A stretch of DNA of 54,275 bases from Flavobacteriales bacterium (GTDB lineage Bacteria > Bacteroidota > Bacteroidia > Flavobacteriales_D > Sanyastnellaceae): positions 1 through 54,275 of the forward strand of contig CANEVR010000011.1 in the NCBI GenBank assembly GCA_947442505.1. The letters are read 5' to 3'. Both the position numbers and the translations under genes were made by a program. The notes beneath the pieces are model-generated. The model ran no database searches and had not been told where the DNA came from. It saw nothing but the letters and a program-made list of their open reading frames with translations. Positions 17,081 to 25,901 of the stretch are shown here, piece after piece; position 1 is the first letter of the stretch; the number at the start of each line of letters is the position of its first letter.

Positions 17081-20000
17081 TTATCGGGTAAAGGTTACTT
17101 GTCCTTTATGGACTTTTTCGTCTTCGTCATATACAGAGCGATAAGTTATAATGACGGCATAACTTCCATCAGGAGCATAATTCCCAGTGCCCAATGCATT
17201 GCCGTCCCAACCTCTGTTTGGATCATCAGTAAAAAATACCTTTTGTCCCCATCTGTTGAAAATTTCCAATTGGTATTTCTCAATCAAATTGTCATTTGAA
17301 AAAACGGGACGATAACCATCGTTAATGCCGTCATAACCTGGAGTAAAAGAAGTTGGAATATAAACCTGCAATGACTCCTTGACTGAAACGATCTGACATT
17401 CTTGACTTTGGCAGATATCTGTAAAGAAAGCATTTAGGCAAACTTCAAAATTTTCAGGAGTAAAACTGGGTAAATCAAAAGTGACATTGTTTAAATCAGA
17501 AATCATTTCGCCATTCATATACCAAGAATAGACAATGTCCGTCTGATCTGGACCATCCAAAGAAATGGTTGGATTGTCGTCCCAGATTTCAAATGGCGAA
17601 TACGTAAAATTTGAATCAGGATAAAAACGATTGACTATTAAATTGATGGATTCTTGGGTGGTACAACCATTGGCTGCCGTACCCGTTACTGAATACAATC
17701 CTGATTGATTACAATTGATAACCGTATTTGTTCCCAATCCATTGGACCAAGCGTATCCAATGGCATTGCCACTGGCTGTCAATGTAATATTTGAAGTGTA
17801 ACAATCAAATTCCGGATGACTAGATGTTATTGTTACAATTGGGGGAACTACATCTTGAAAAATCTCATAAGAGACCGTATCCAAACAGAAATTGGCGCCG
17901 GTAACTTCGCATTCCACTAAGCCGGGTAGTATGACATTTTGAGTGGCCGTATTTCCTCCATTCACCCAGTCATAGGCTACACCACCACTTGCTTGAAGCA
18001 ATATATTGGGCATGGTACAGGTCAGGATATCTGAGGGACTTGTATTTTGAATCACACCTACGGGAGATATTGTATCTTGGAAAATATCAACATTTAAAAT
18101 TCTAGAACAACCATTATCGAAGAGAATGTCTACCATGTAATTCCCGGGTTCAGATACCGCAATTAAGCTGGTGACTTCTCCATTGTGCTGCCAAGAGTAG
18201 GACTGACCACCCACAACGTTTATGTCAATCACCGTTGTCAAACAGTTCAACACATCAGTACTATAGTTTAACTGAGAAGTTGTTGCTGTATCCATAGGAA
18301 CACTGATGGATGCCACATTTACACAACCATTGATATCCGTAACTTCAACATCCACTGGATCACTGTTGAATACATCAAAAACATCGGATACGCTTCCATC
18401 AGACCAAAGGTAAGTTACTCCTCCACTTGCTGTAATACTAACCAATGGAATGTTACAAGATATGAATGGATCAGAAAGTGAAATCAATGGCGTGGGCAAA
18501 TCAAATACATCAACGGTTAAAGTAAAATCTGAATAACAATTGCCTGGATTAGGAGTGTAAACATATTGCTGGATTCCTGCAGCATTGGTGTTAACCAAGC
18601 TGGGACTCCATGACCCCGGAATCAAATCATCATTTTCAATAGGTAAAATTTGCGCCAAATCATTCAAACAATATTGTGCATCTAATCCTGAAACAACAGA
18701 CGCAATAGGATCATTCACAACAATGGTAAAATCAGTTGGATTACCGCATTCACCAATATTAGGTGTGAACGTATGCACAAAAGTTCCTGCTGAGGTAGTA
18801 ACAACATTCGAAGGCCCCCAAGTACCTAACATACCGCCATCTTCCAAAACTGGGAGATTGGGAACCACCTCATTCAAGCAAAAATCAAAGTCAACAGAAG
18901 TGAAAACGGCATCCAATGGAGCGTTAATGATGACAGGTAAAGTCACATTGTTGGCGCATTGTCCTGCATCAATTGAAAAAGAAAAATTGGTTGTGGTTGC
19001 TGCACTCGCGTCAATAGAAGAAGGAGACCAAGCGCCTGAAATCAAATCATCCGAAATACTGGGCAATAGATCCGTTGCATCTCCAACGCAATAGTTGGTT
19101 GTAAAAGAAAACAACGGATTGACAGGTGCAATAACTTCAACATTCAAATCTACATTGCTTGCGCATTGATTGGGGTCCGGTGTAAAAGTATAAGCATTGA
19201 TACCAATAGCGCCCATATCCACAGTTCCTGGATTCCAATTACCCGTGATGCCATTATTGGCCGCATTGGGAAGCAAAGGAGCTGATGCCGTAGAACACAA
19301 AATGGGTATTGCTGTGAAACTAGGAGTAATCTGACTATCAACGGTGACTTGAATTGTTTCGTTAGTCGCGCAAGCTCCAGCGGAGGGGGTAAATGTATAA
19401 GACGTATTGCCCGCTGCCGCAGTGTTAATCGAACCAGGACTCCAAGTACCTGCAATGTTTTCAATGGAGTTAATGGGAAGACCTGGAGCGACAGAATTTA
19501 TACAAAATGGACCAATGGCATTGAAGGTTGGCGATTGATTAGAAATTACATCGATGGAATAATTGTAATCTGTAGCACAAGAAGCGGGGTTGTGCGTAAA
19601 AACAAAATTTTGAACACCAGTTAAGGCGGTATTGATATTACTTGGCGACCACGAACCCGAAACGCCATTGGTGCTATTTGCAGGCAGTGAAGAGGCAGTA
19701 CCGTTTTCACATACCGTCAATGGCAAACTGAACACAGGAGCCAATGGTGCATCAATGGTGACTCCAACAGTAGTCACATTTGCGCAGCTTCCTGCATCGG
19801 GCGTAAACACATAATTGGAAGGACCCGCGTTATTGGTCGCTATAGCATTGGGTAACCAAGAACCTGAAAAACCATTGAGCGAATTGCTCGGCAATGAAGC
19901 GGGTGCATCGCCCTGGCAATAGGTGGTTGAGAAATTAAAGGTGGCATCAATGGCATCCAAAACAACGACATTTAACGTTCCGGAGTTGGCACATTGGTTG

Positions 20001-23000
20001 GGATCAGGCTGAAAAGTAAATGATTGACCCGCAGCGCTAAAATTGGTCATGTTGATAACTGCAGGAGTCCAAGTCCCAGTAAATCCTTCTGCGGAAACGT
20101 TTGGTAAAGAAGGATTTTCTGTTTCACAAAATGGGCCAATTGGTACAAAAGTAGAAGGCGTTCCGTTGGTGATATTAAAGTTCACTGTTGAAGGAACAGC
20201 ACAAGCATGAGCAGGGTCAGGTGTTGGGGTAAAGGTCAATGATTGATTGCCCAAAACTGCTGTGTTCACTGCCCCACTCCAAGAACCTTGAATTCCATTA
20301 TCATCACTAACGGGCAAGATTGGGATCGTTGCATTTTGACACAACGAGGTAACCATTGAAAAAACTGGATTTTCTGTGGGGTTGACAGTTACCGTAAGCG
20401 TATAATCCGTAGCACATTGATTCAAGCTGGGAGTAAACACGTAATTCAACGGTGCTGCAACCGCTGTGGCGTTGGTAGTTATGGCTGCTGGAGACCATGT
20501 TCCAGTGATAACTCCGTCAGAACCTGGCAAAATATCAGGTGTTTCTCCTTGACAATAGGCATCATCGATATTGAAAATGGGTACTGCAGGACTAATAACA
20601 TTGACAGCAGTTGTGCCATCTGCATAACATCCCGCTAAAGCATCCGGTGTAAAAGAATACAAACTGTTACCAGCGTTAGAAACATCAATCGACGAAGGTG
20701 TCCAAACACCACTTACACCATTCACTACCGAATTCAAAACAAATGGATTTGATGAATTGATACACTGGTCTGGTATCGATGGTAAAGTAATCGGTTGGCT
20801 AGGAGAAATCATCAAACAATCCTCCAAATAACAATTACCTGATCCAATAACATAATGAACGGGATTGGGATCTGCCACACTAAAATTTACTGGACCATCA
20901 CCGTAACTCAATTCTCCATCACTAGCAGGGGATAAAAACTGATTGCTCAAAGTAGTTGTTATTCCAGCACTTCCTGGATTATTAACCAACATGGCGAAAA
21001 TTGATATCTGCCCTTGGGGATTATTCAATTCAGCCAAATCAAACTGAAACTCATAACCAGAATTCACATTGAATGCATTACCAGAAGGGACATAACCGCA
21101 AAAACCTGCATTGGCAGAAGATCCCAAATAATTGTTGGTATTGGAAGCCATGTGATACAGATCCACATATGACTCTCCGCTTGCACCCGTATTGACAGCT
21201 AGCACATAATCTGGTTCAAAACCTGGATCAAATTGAATATCATTGGAGAGGTTTTCCAAAGAATAATAAGGAGCATTGCTTCTATTGGTCCAAGAAGACA
21301 ATTGATTAAAACCACCTGCTTCGGTATCTAAAAAAATGAGCAATCGATTGTTTGAGCCCGACTCCAATTGACCCGCCACACCAATAGAAAGTGTACTTTG
21401 AAATTGCGATAAATACAAAGCATCAATGTGACTGCCTGTTCCAAAACTAGAAGCCAAGTTAGGATTACCTGCAACCAATGGGCTTCCCCAATAAGCCTCC
21501 GTAAGATTGCCATCAATAACAATTTCTGGACCTTGGTATCCTTTCACACACCAATCATCAGCCAACGCCAATGCAGGGGATACCGCAGCAGAACTGGCAG
21601 AAGGCGATCCCTGACTAATACCATTCAGAAAGTATTCATATTCAAAAGCAATCTGTGCATCACCTAGAAAACTTTGTCCCTCGCAAACGCTCGAGGGTGA
21701 AAGAGTTAACGTTTCGGGGATATCCTGTATGGTTAGACCAACTGATGTCGTCCGTGTGCAACCGCCACTTGTTTTGGTATAAGTAACAACATAGGTACCA
21801 GGAGTGCTTGTATTGGTCTGAATATTTCCGTTACTGGATATGGTTAAACCAGCGGGAGTGGAAGTATATTGTCCTCCGTTGGGTCCTGTAAAGATGGGAG
21901 ATATAGAACCACTTCCTTCGCACAAGGTTAAAGGATAAGATAGAGACAATGGAGAAACATTACTGTTACTAAAAACAACATCATCAAAAAAAGCACAATT
22001 TGCGGTTCCTACATTAACAGCAATAGTATAAGTAAAAACATCACCGCTAGCAGCAGACAATGCATCAGTAGAAAGAGCATTGGCATCAACCAAAAGTGAG
22101 GTTCCTGAGGTTGTCCAGTTCCCTGTTATAGTTGCAGACAAATTAATGGGTGTTGTCAATGACGATGAAGGAGGAACTGTAAAATCAGAAGCCGCATTTA
22201 CATTACATGAGTTATCACTAATTGGAGAATTCATTGGGCCTGAATCGTACTCAATTATACTATTTGCCCCGCAAAATGTTTGCAAATTTTGAAATTGAAT
22301 ATCTGCATGAGTCAAAACCCCTATATCAAATTGCTCACAATCAAAAACCATCACTGACCAACCTGACTCTGCTGCATTACAACCATATAAAGGAGACCAA
22401 TTAATAGCATTTCCATAAGCAGAATCAAATGTTCCGGACAATGGCGTCGGCTGACTACATACATTGAAATTGGGAGCATTCTCCGTAGTAAAACAGAGAT
22501 TATCAAAATTATTGCCTTGATTACAAATTGAGCCATTATTATCGGCAAGAGTTACAATTGGGGATCCACAAGAAGCTGGTCCTTTTAGAAAATATCCCAA
22601 ATCTGAAACCCATGAATGATTACCTGAAAAACAAACGGTAATTTCAGTATTCGCATCAATTAATGCCTCTGGATTTGGAGGATTAAAATATGTAAATTGA
22701 GTATTTGTTATTACAGCATTTAAATCTGCATCCGAGCAGCCTGTTAGATTTGCGGTTGTATTGATTGAAATGTTCAAATTCCAAACCCAAGCAATGTCAC
22801 AAACGGCGGCGCTTCCCGAATTGTCTGCAACCTCTACACGATATCCACCATTGGCCAAATTTGAAATGGAAGCCCCCACCTGACCTGCCATTACAACCCA
22901 ACTATGAGAGGTTACATTGTATTGATACCATTGATAGGTATATGGAGCTGTCCCAGAAGAAACATTAACCTCCAATGCCCCATTGTTACCCGCTCCACAA

Positions 23001-23146
23001 AAAACAAAAATATCGTCATTGGCTGATCCATTTGTGTACGCTGTTATAGCTAAACCATCTGCCGAAGGAGATGCAATTTGCCCCGATACATTCAGAGAAG
23101 TCATTGCTATTAAAACAAGAAAAAAAGAAACTAGAACTCGACTCAT
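17081..23146 (-). CDS. Giant T9SS-secreted protein with eleven ~70-residue tandem repeats
   Basis: A 2021-residue surface or secreted protein, the largest gene here. The ATG at 23146 (MSRVLVSFFLVLIAMTSLNVSGQ) gives a clean signal peptide; the start at 23203 would put 19 residues before it. In order: an Ig/SprB-like segment (~25-130); a P-domain-like segment (~135-295, VCFSGNHSWVSDLGYFLKGP); Ig-like segments; a CBM9/DOMON-like domain (~540-770, IVIDGNLTEAYWGSP); eleven tandem repeats (~785-1555) with the pattern C-x7-LP-x5-G-x2-G-x-W-x-P-x15-Y-x-FTP-x5-CA; further Ig-like segments with VTYLWSDGS; and a C-terminal type B T9SS sorting domain (IPTSFTPGYDGINDG, IFNRWGQKVFFTDDP, GSYAVIITY). Probably an adhesin, gliding-surface or matrix protein; partner unknown. 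Confidence 0.9.
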   Translation of the reverse strand: MSRVLVSFFLVLIAMTSLNVSGQIASPSADGLAITAYTNGSANDDIFVFCGAGNNGALEVNVSSGTAPYTYQWYQYNVTSHSWVVMAGQVGASISNLANGGYRVEVADNSGSAAVCDIAWVWNLNISINTTANLTGCSDADLNAVITNTQFTYFNPPNPEALIDANTEITVCFSGNHSWVSDLGYFLKGPASCGSPIVTLADNNGSICNQGNNFDNLCFTTENAPNFNVCSQPTPLSGTFDSAYGNAINWSPLYGCNAAESGWSVMVFDCEQFDIGVLTHADIQFQNLQTFCGANSIIEYDSGPMNSPISDNSCNVNAASDFTVPPSSSLTTPINLSATITGNWTTSGTSLLVDANALSTDALSAASGDVFTYTIAVNVGTANCAFFDDVVFSNSNVSPLSLSYPLTLCEGSGSISPIFTGPNGGQYTSTPAGLTISSNGNIQTNTSTPGTYVVTYTKTSGGCTRTTSVGLTIQDIPETLTLSPSSVCEGQSFLGDAQIAFEYEYFLNGISQGSPSASSAAVSPALALADDWCVKGYQGPEIVIDGNLTEAYWGSPLVAGNPNLASSFGTGSHIDALYLSQFQSTLSIGVAGQLESGSNNRLLIFLDTEAGGFNQLSSWTNRSNAPYYSLENLSNDIQFDPGFEPDYVLAVNTGASGESYVDLYHMASNTNNYLGSSANAGFCGYVPSGNAFNVNSGYEFQFDLAELNNPQGQISIFAMLVNNPGSAGITTTLSNQFLSPASDGELSYGDGPVNFSVADPNPVHYVIGSGNCYLEDCLMISPSQPITLPSIPDQCINSSNPFVLNSVVNGVSGVWTPSSIDVSNAGNSLYSFTPDALAGCYADGTTAVNVISPAVPIFNIDDAYCQGETPDILPGSDGVITGTWSPAAITTNATAVAAPLNYVFTPSLNQCATDYTLTVTVNPTENPVFSMVTSLCQNATIPILPVSDDNGIQGSWSGAVNTAVLGNQSLTFTPTPDPAHACAVPSTVNFNITNGTPSTFVPIGPFCETENPSLPNVSAEGFTGTWTPAVINMTNFSAAGQSFTFQPDPNQCANSGTLNVVVLDAIDATFNFSTTYCQGDAPASLPSNSLNGFSGSWLPNAIATNNAGPSNYVFTPDAGSCANVTTVGVTIDAPLAPVFSLPLTVCENGTASSLPANSTNGVSGSWSPSNINTALTGVQNFVFTHNPASCATDYNYSIDVISNQSPTFNAIGPFCINSVAPGLPINSIENIAGTWSPGSINTAAAGNTSYTFTPSAGACATNETIQVTVDSQITPSFTAIPILCSTASAPLLPNAANNGITGNWNPGTVDMGAIGINAYTFTPDPNQCASNVDLNVEVIAPVNPLFSFTTNYCVGDATDLLPSISDDLISGAWSPSSIDASAATTTNFSFSIDAGQCANNVTLPVIINAPLDAVFTSVDFDFCLNEVVPNLPVLEDGGMLGTWGPSNVVTTSAGTFVHTFTPNIGECGNPTDFTIVVNDPIASVVSGLDAQYCLNDLAQILPIENDDLIPGSWSPSLVNTNAAGIQQYVYTPNPGNCYSDFTLTVDVFDLPTPLISLSDPFISCNIPLVSITASGGVTYLWSDGSVSDVFDVFNSDPVDVEVTDINGCVNVASISVPMDTATTSQLNYSTDVLNCLTTVIDINVVGGQSYSWQHNGEVTSLIAVSEPGNYMVDILFDNGCSRILNVDIFQDTISPVGVIQNTSPSDILTCTMPNILLQASGGVAYDWVNGGNTATQNVILPGLVECEVTGANFCLDTVSYEIFQDVVPPIVTITSSHPEFDCYTSNITLTASGNAIGYAWSNGLGTNTVINCNQSGLYSVTGTAANGCTTQESINLIVNRFYPDSNFTYSPFEIWDDNPTISLDGPDQTDIVYSWYMNGEMISDLNNVTFDLPSFTPENFEVCLNAFFTDICQSQECQIVSVKESLQVYIPTSFTPGYDGINDGYRPVFSNDNLIEKYQLEIFNRWGQKVFFTDDPNRGWDGNALGTGNYAPDGSYAVIITYRSVYDEDEKVHKGQVTFTR
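18480..20795 (-). repeat. Eleven tandem coding repeats of about 210 bases
   Basis: Inside the giant gene eleven consecutive units of 68-72 residues share Cys near the start, a Leu-Pro pair, G-x-W-x-P, a Y/F-x-FTP strand and a Cys-Ala. Units are diverged at the sequence level, so the array is ancient rather than freshly expanded. The first unit lacks Leu-Pro and the third has SGAV in place of the S-P. Confidence 0.8.
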
Positions 23147-23376
23147 TGATTTATAAAATTCAGCACATTCATTGCAAAGAAAAGCAAAGGCAATATAGTT
23201 CAATTTTTAATAAAATATGAAAACAAAAACATCGGATTGATACAAATCAGAAAAAAAATTGATGGTTATAAGTCATTACCAATGGGCTTGAGAGAAGATT
23301 CTCATTTGCATAGCTACCGAAAAAACATGGTCCACTCTTTTCGCATTTTGATGACCGATGCCCGTATTTGCCGTAC

Positions 23377-23392
23377 ATTAACATACGTTAAT
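23377..23392. promoter_or_regulatory. Inverted repeat, possible operator upstream of the DoxX gene
   Basis: ATTAAC (23377-23382) and GTTAAT (23387-23392) are perfect inverted 6-base arms with a 4-base spacer, ending 15 bases before the DoxX ATG. The position fits a repressor site. No dedicated regulator gene is adjacent. The rest of the 261-base gap from 23147 shows nothing else convincing. Confidence 0.4.
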
Positions 23393-23407
23393 ACAACAAC
23401 AAACAAT

Positions 23408-23785
23408 ATGAAATCAGAAAAAACAAAAAAGATCATTTACTGGGTACTTACTGGATTGGTATCCTTTGTATTCTTGGGCAGTGCCACTGGGAAATTAACG
23501 GGCAATGAAGAAGCTTTTAAGATGGCTGCCGACTTTGGCATAGATGCCAAGACCTACACCATGATTGGAGTAGCAGAGCTCATCAGTTTAATCCTATTCA
23601 TATTGCCCCGCACAGGAGTAGTTGGTACCATATTGCTATCTGCCTATATGGGCGGAGCCATCGCCAGCCATGCGCAACACGGATTACCCATACTTGCGCC
23701 AAGCGTGATCTTGACCTTTGTTTTATTGGTATCCTTTTATCGTTTCCCTGAATTGGTTAACCGTTTATTGAACCGCCAATCATGA
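23408..23785 (+). CDS. DoxX-like family membrane protein
   Basis: A 125-residue protein with four predicted membrane helices: YWVLTGLVSFVFLGSATGKL, TMIGVAELISLILFILP, VVGTILLSAYMGGAIASHA and PSVILTFVLLVSFYRFP. GSATGKL and the AYMGGAIASHA helix are typical of the DoxX-like/DUF4267-type family, often linked with stress and thiol redox control. The ATG at 23408 is chosen; the in-frame open stretch upstream from 23237 has no coding character and contains the inverted repeat. The stop overlaps the next start by 4 bases, so both genes are co-translated. Confidence 0.88.
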   Translation: MKSEKTKKIIYWVLTGLVSFVFLGSATGKLTGNEEAFKMAADFGIDAKTYTMIGVAELISLILFILPRTGVVGTILLSAYMGGAIASHAQHGLPILAPSVILTFVLLVSFYRFPELVNRLLNRQS

Positions 23786-24051
23786 ACAGGGTATTGGTCA
23801 TTCTCACCATCGATTTGGAAAACTTGCCCAGCAATTTTCCAGAAATCTTGCAACAAGAACGCGCAGTGGTGGCGCAATGGAAGCAAGAAGGATTTTTGGA
23901 GCAGTTGTATTTAAGACCCACAAAGAATGGGGCGGTACTTTTGTTCAAAGACAAGACAGAAGAGGAGGTCAATCAACTCATGACCACCCTACCCTTTTAT
24001 CCCTTGCGGAAGTCCATTGAGACGCTACCGCTGATTAAGGATGATATGTAA
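23782..24051 (+). CDS. Small protein with muconolactone isomerase-like (ferredoxin-like) fold
   Basis: An 89-residue protein beginning inside the DoxX stop (ATGA). The pattern ILTIDL, then RAVVAQWKQEGFLEQLYLRP, GAVLLFKDKTEEEVNQLMTTLPFYPL and ETLPL resembles muconolactone delta-isomerase and YciI/DUF3303 dimeric alpha-beta barrel proteins; LPFYPL corresponds to the LPLFPYM stretch of the isomerase. No other aromatic catabolism gene is nearby, so a catabolic role is not supported. Followed by a terminator. Confidence 0.7.
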   Translation: MNRVLVILTIDLENLPSNFPEILQQERAVVAQWKQEGFLEQLYLRPTKNGAVLLFKDKTEEEVNQLMTTLPFYPLRKSIETLPLIKDDM

Positions 24052-24059
24052 TGAAAAAG

Positions 24060-24080
24060 AGGACTGAGGTCCTTTTTTTT
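24060..24080 (+). terminator. Intrinsic terminator after the DoxX pair
   Basis: AGGAC (24060-24064), loop TGAG, GTCCT (24069-24073), then a T run to 24080. An A/G-rich tract precedes the stem and pairs partly with the T run. It lies 8 bases after the stop of the DoxX-pair operon. Confidence 0.8.
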
Positions 24081-24132
24081 ATTTTACAGGTATTTTGATT
24101 TGATAGCATTCATTACGTTGAATTATTTATTT

Positions 24133-24297
24133 AACGCAGAGGGCGCTATGCATGCGCAAAGTTCGCAAAGGGAAAAATAAATATCGGCAATACCCCTAAC
24201 ACCACTGGTTACTTTGCAGGATGCAAATAAATGGATGAACTCATGAATTTCTAGAATTTCTCTGTGCACTCTGCGCGTTCTTGGCGCCCTCTGCGAT
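24133..24297. repeat. Dispersed-type inverted-repeat element (CGCAGAGGGCGC ends)
   Basis: CGCAGAGGGCGC at 24135-24146 is repeated in perfect inverse at 24284-24295. Next to each arm, further GCGCAAAG / GCGCAGAG-like copies run inward, so the ends form imperfect inverted arms of about 35 bases enclosing ~90 AT-rich bases with no reading frame. CGCAGAGGGCGC-AAGAACGCAGAG-like strings recur as dispersed noncoding repeats in many genomes. The element sits in the 366-base gap between the DoxX pair and mnmE, the only noncoding gap of this size except 46000-46374. No transposase is present. Confidence 0.6.
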
Positions 24298-24417
24298 AAA
24301 AAAACTCAAACCAAAATTCTTAGAGTGACTAAAACAGTTGATGGTAGTAATCCTTCATTATTAATACTATTAGGTTACAAACGGTTATGTACTTGAGACT
24401 TGATTCTTTTGTAAGTG

Positions 24418-25782
24418 TTACTTCCCGATACAAAACTTACTAAAAATCGAATGCAATATATCATCCGCTGAAACAGCCCCGGTGATGCTGGCGAGATGAT
24501 ACAGGGTGTTGCGGATGTCAATGGCCAGCAGATCACTGGTGAGTCCCTGTTGCATGCCGCTCTGAACATCGTGCAATGAGGTCAAGGCCAAGCCCAAGGC
24601 TTCGTGGTGGCGGGCGTTGGTGACAATCGTGTCTTGTCCTTGCAAATCTTCCAAATAACGCTGACTCATTTCAGCGGTCAAGGTTTCCAATCCTTGCTTG
24701 TCTTTGGCGCTGATATAAAAAACAGGCGTTGTATTCCAAGTCAATGCGCTGGTGCCCACATCTTGCTTGTTCACGACCAATAAAACCTGTGCCTCTTCGC
24801 GCTTGATCTTGGCGATAGCATTCCACTCGTCTTGTAATTGCTGTGCGGTGCAATGACTGCCATCGACCAACCACAAGATCAACTCGGCATGTGAGGCCTT
24901 CTCCCAACTGCGCGCTATCCCCATCTGCTCTATCGTGTCCCGGGTTTCGCGGATTCCCGCGGTATCAATCAATCGAAACTGTACGCCATTCAAATGCAAC
25001 ACTTCCTCTACTGTATCTCGCGTGGTGCCGGCAATGTCACTGACAATAGCGCGCTCTTCATTCAACAAGGCATTCAACAAAGTGGACTTGCCCGCATTGG
25101 GCGCTCCGAGAATGGCCGTGGGTATTCCATTCTTGATGGCATTGCCCAAACGAAAACTCTCGCGCAAGCGAACCACCACTCTTTCAATCTCTGTCAATAA
25201 TTTGACCAGTGCCGTGCGATCGGCAAACTCCACATCTTCCTCCGCAAAGTCCAACTCAAGCTCTAGCAACGATGAAAACTGTATCAACTTTTCTCGCAGA
25301 CCATCGATCTCTTGTGAAAATCCTCCACGCATCTGATGCACCGCTTGTCGGTGCGCCGCGGCACTCTCTGCGGCGATAACATCACCAACTGCCTCTGCCC
25401 GACTCAAATCCAACTTCCCATTCAAATACGCACGCATGGTATACTCTCCAGGTTGTGCCAAACGACAACCTTTCTCCAACAACACCTGCAACAATCGCTG
25501 CTGTATGTAACGCGAACCATGCACCGCAATCTCCACGACATCTTCGCCGGTAAAACTCGCGGGACCTTGAAAATAGGTCAACACCGCTTCGTCCAAAATC
25601 TGATCTCCATCCATGATGGCCCTGAATTGTGCTTCACGTACCTTGGTCTCATTCAAAGGCTTTTTGACGATGGCCTGACTCACTGAAAGGGCCAAAGGAC
25701 CACTCACCCGCACCACAGCGATACCTCCGACACCGTGTGGTGTGGAGAGAGCGCAAATGGTTTCTGAAGTCAAATTGGACAT
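24418..25782 (-). CDS. mnmE: tRNA uridine-5-carboxymethylaminomethyl(34) synthesis GTPase MnmE
   Basis: A 454-residue GTPase that, with MnmG, installs cmnm5U at wobble position 34 of tRNA. The N-terminal tetrahydrofolate-binding domain (TICALSTPHGVGGIAVVRVSG; PGEYTMRAYLNGKLDLSRAEAV) is followed by helices and the inserted G domain with Walker A GAPNAGKS at 226-233, TTRDT, DTAGIRET, NKQD and SAKD. The protein ends in FCIGK, the C-(I/L)-GK motif needed for modification. ATG 25782 is chosen because MSNLTSETICAL fits the family start and a perfect -7 box ends 4 bases upstream. The gene is clearly richer in GC than its neighbours (counted 55% in one 60-base line). Confidence 0.97.
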   Translation of the reverse strand: MSNLTSETICALSTPHGVGGIAVVRVSGPLALSVSQAIVKKPLNETKVREAQFRAIMDGDQILDEAVLTYFQGPASFTGEDVVEIAVHGSRYIQQRLLQVLLEKGCRLAQPGEYTMRAYLNGKLDLSRAEAVGDVIAAESAAAHRQAVHQMRGGFSQEIDGLREKLIQFSSLLELELDFAEEDVEFADRTALVKLLTEIERVVVRLRESFRLGNAIKNGIPTAILGAPNAGKSTLLNALLNEERAIVSDIAGTTRDTVEEVLHLNGVQFRLIDTAGIRETRDTIEQMGIARSWEKASHAELILWLVDGSHCTAQQLQDEWNAIAKIKREEAQVLLVVNKQDVGTSALTWNTTPVFYISAKDKQGLETLTAEMSQRYLEDLQGQDTIVTNARHHEALGLALTSLHDVQSGMQQGLTSDLLAIDIRNTLYHLASITGAVSADDILHSIFSKFCIGK

Positions 25783-25786
25783 GTGA

Positions 25787-25794
25787 CAAAGATA
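25787..25794 (-). promoter_or_regulatory. -7 promoter box of mnmE, 4 bases from ATG
   Basis: TATCTTTG on the minus strand, a perfect TAnnTTTG, followed by TCAC and the ATG. Spacing equals that at LOG and pyrE, pointing to a leaderless mnmE transcript. Confidence 0.65.
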
Positions 25795-25901
25795 GGCCTT
25801 TGATTGGTGCGCGGCAATAAAGTGGGACAATGAATAAAACGCAACTTTCCCTCAACTTGAGCAAAGAGAAAGAAGGGATGACCATGGAAAATTAAATCAA
25901 C

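Noticed and set aside
18480-20795. Repeats that could be mistaken for a CRISPR array
   Set aside because: Units are ~210 bases, diverged, and in frame in one coding sequence; no short identical repeats with variable spacers.
23147-23203. Start of the giant T9SS gene at 23203
   Set aside because: The 19 residues before MSRVLVSFF would disrupt the signal peptide.
24671-25686. Long plus-strand frames opposite mnmE
   Set aside because: They are by-products of GC-rich antisense; mnmE is supported by all its motifs.
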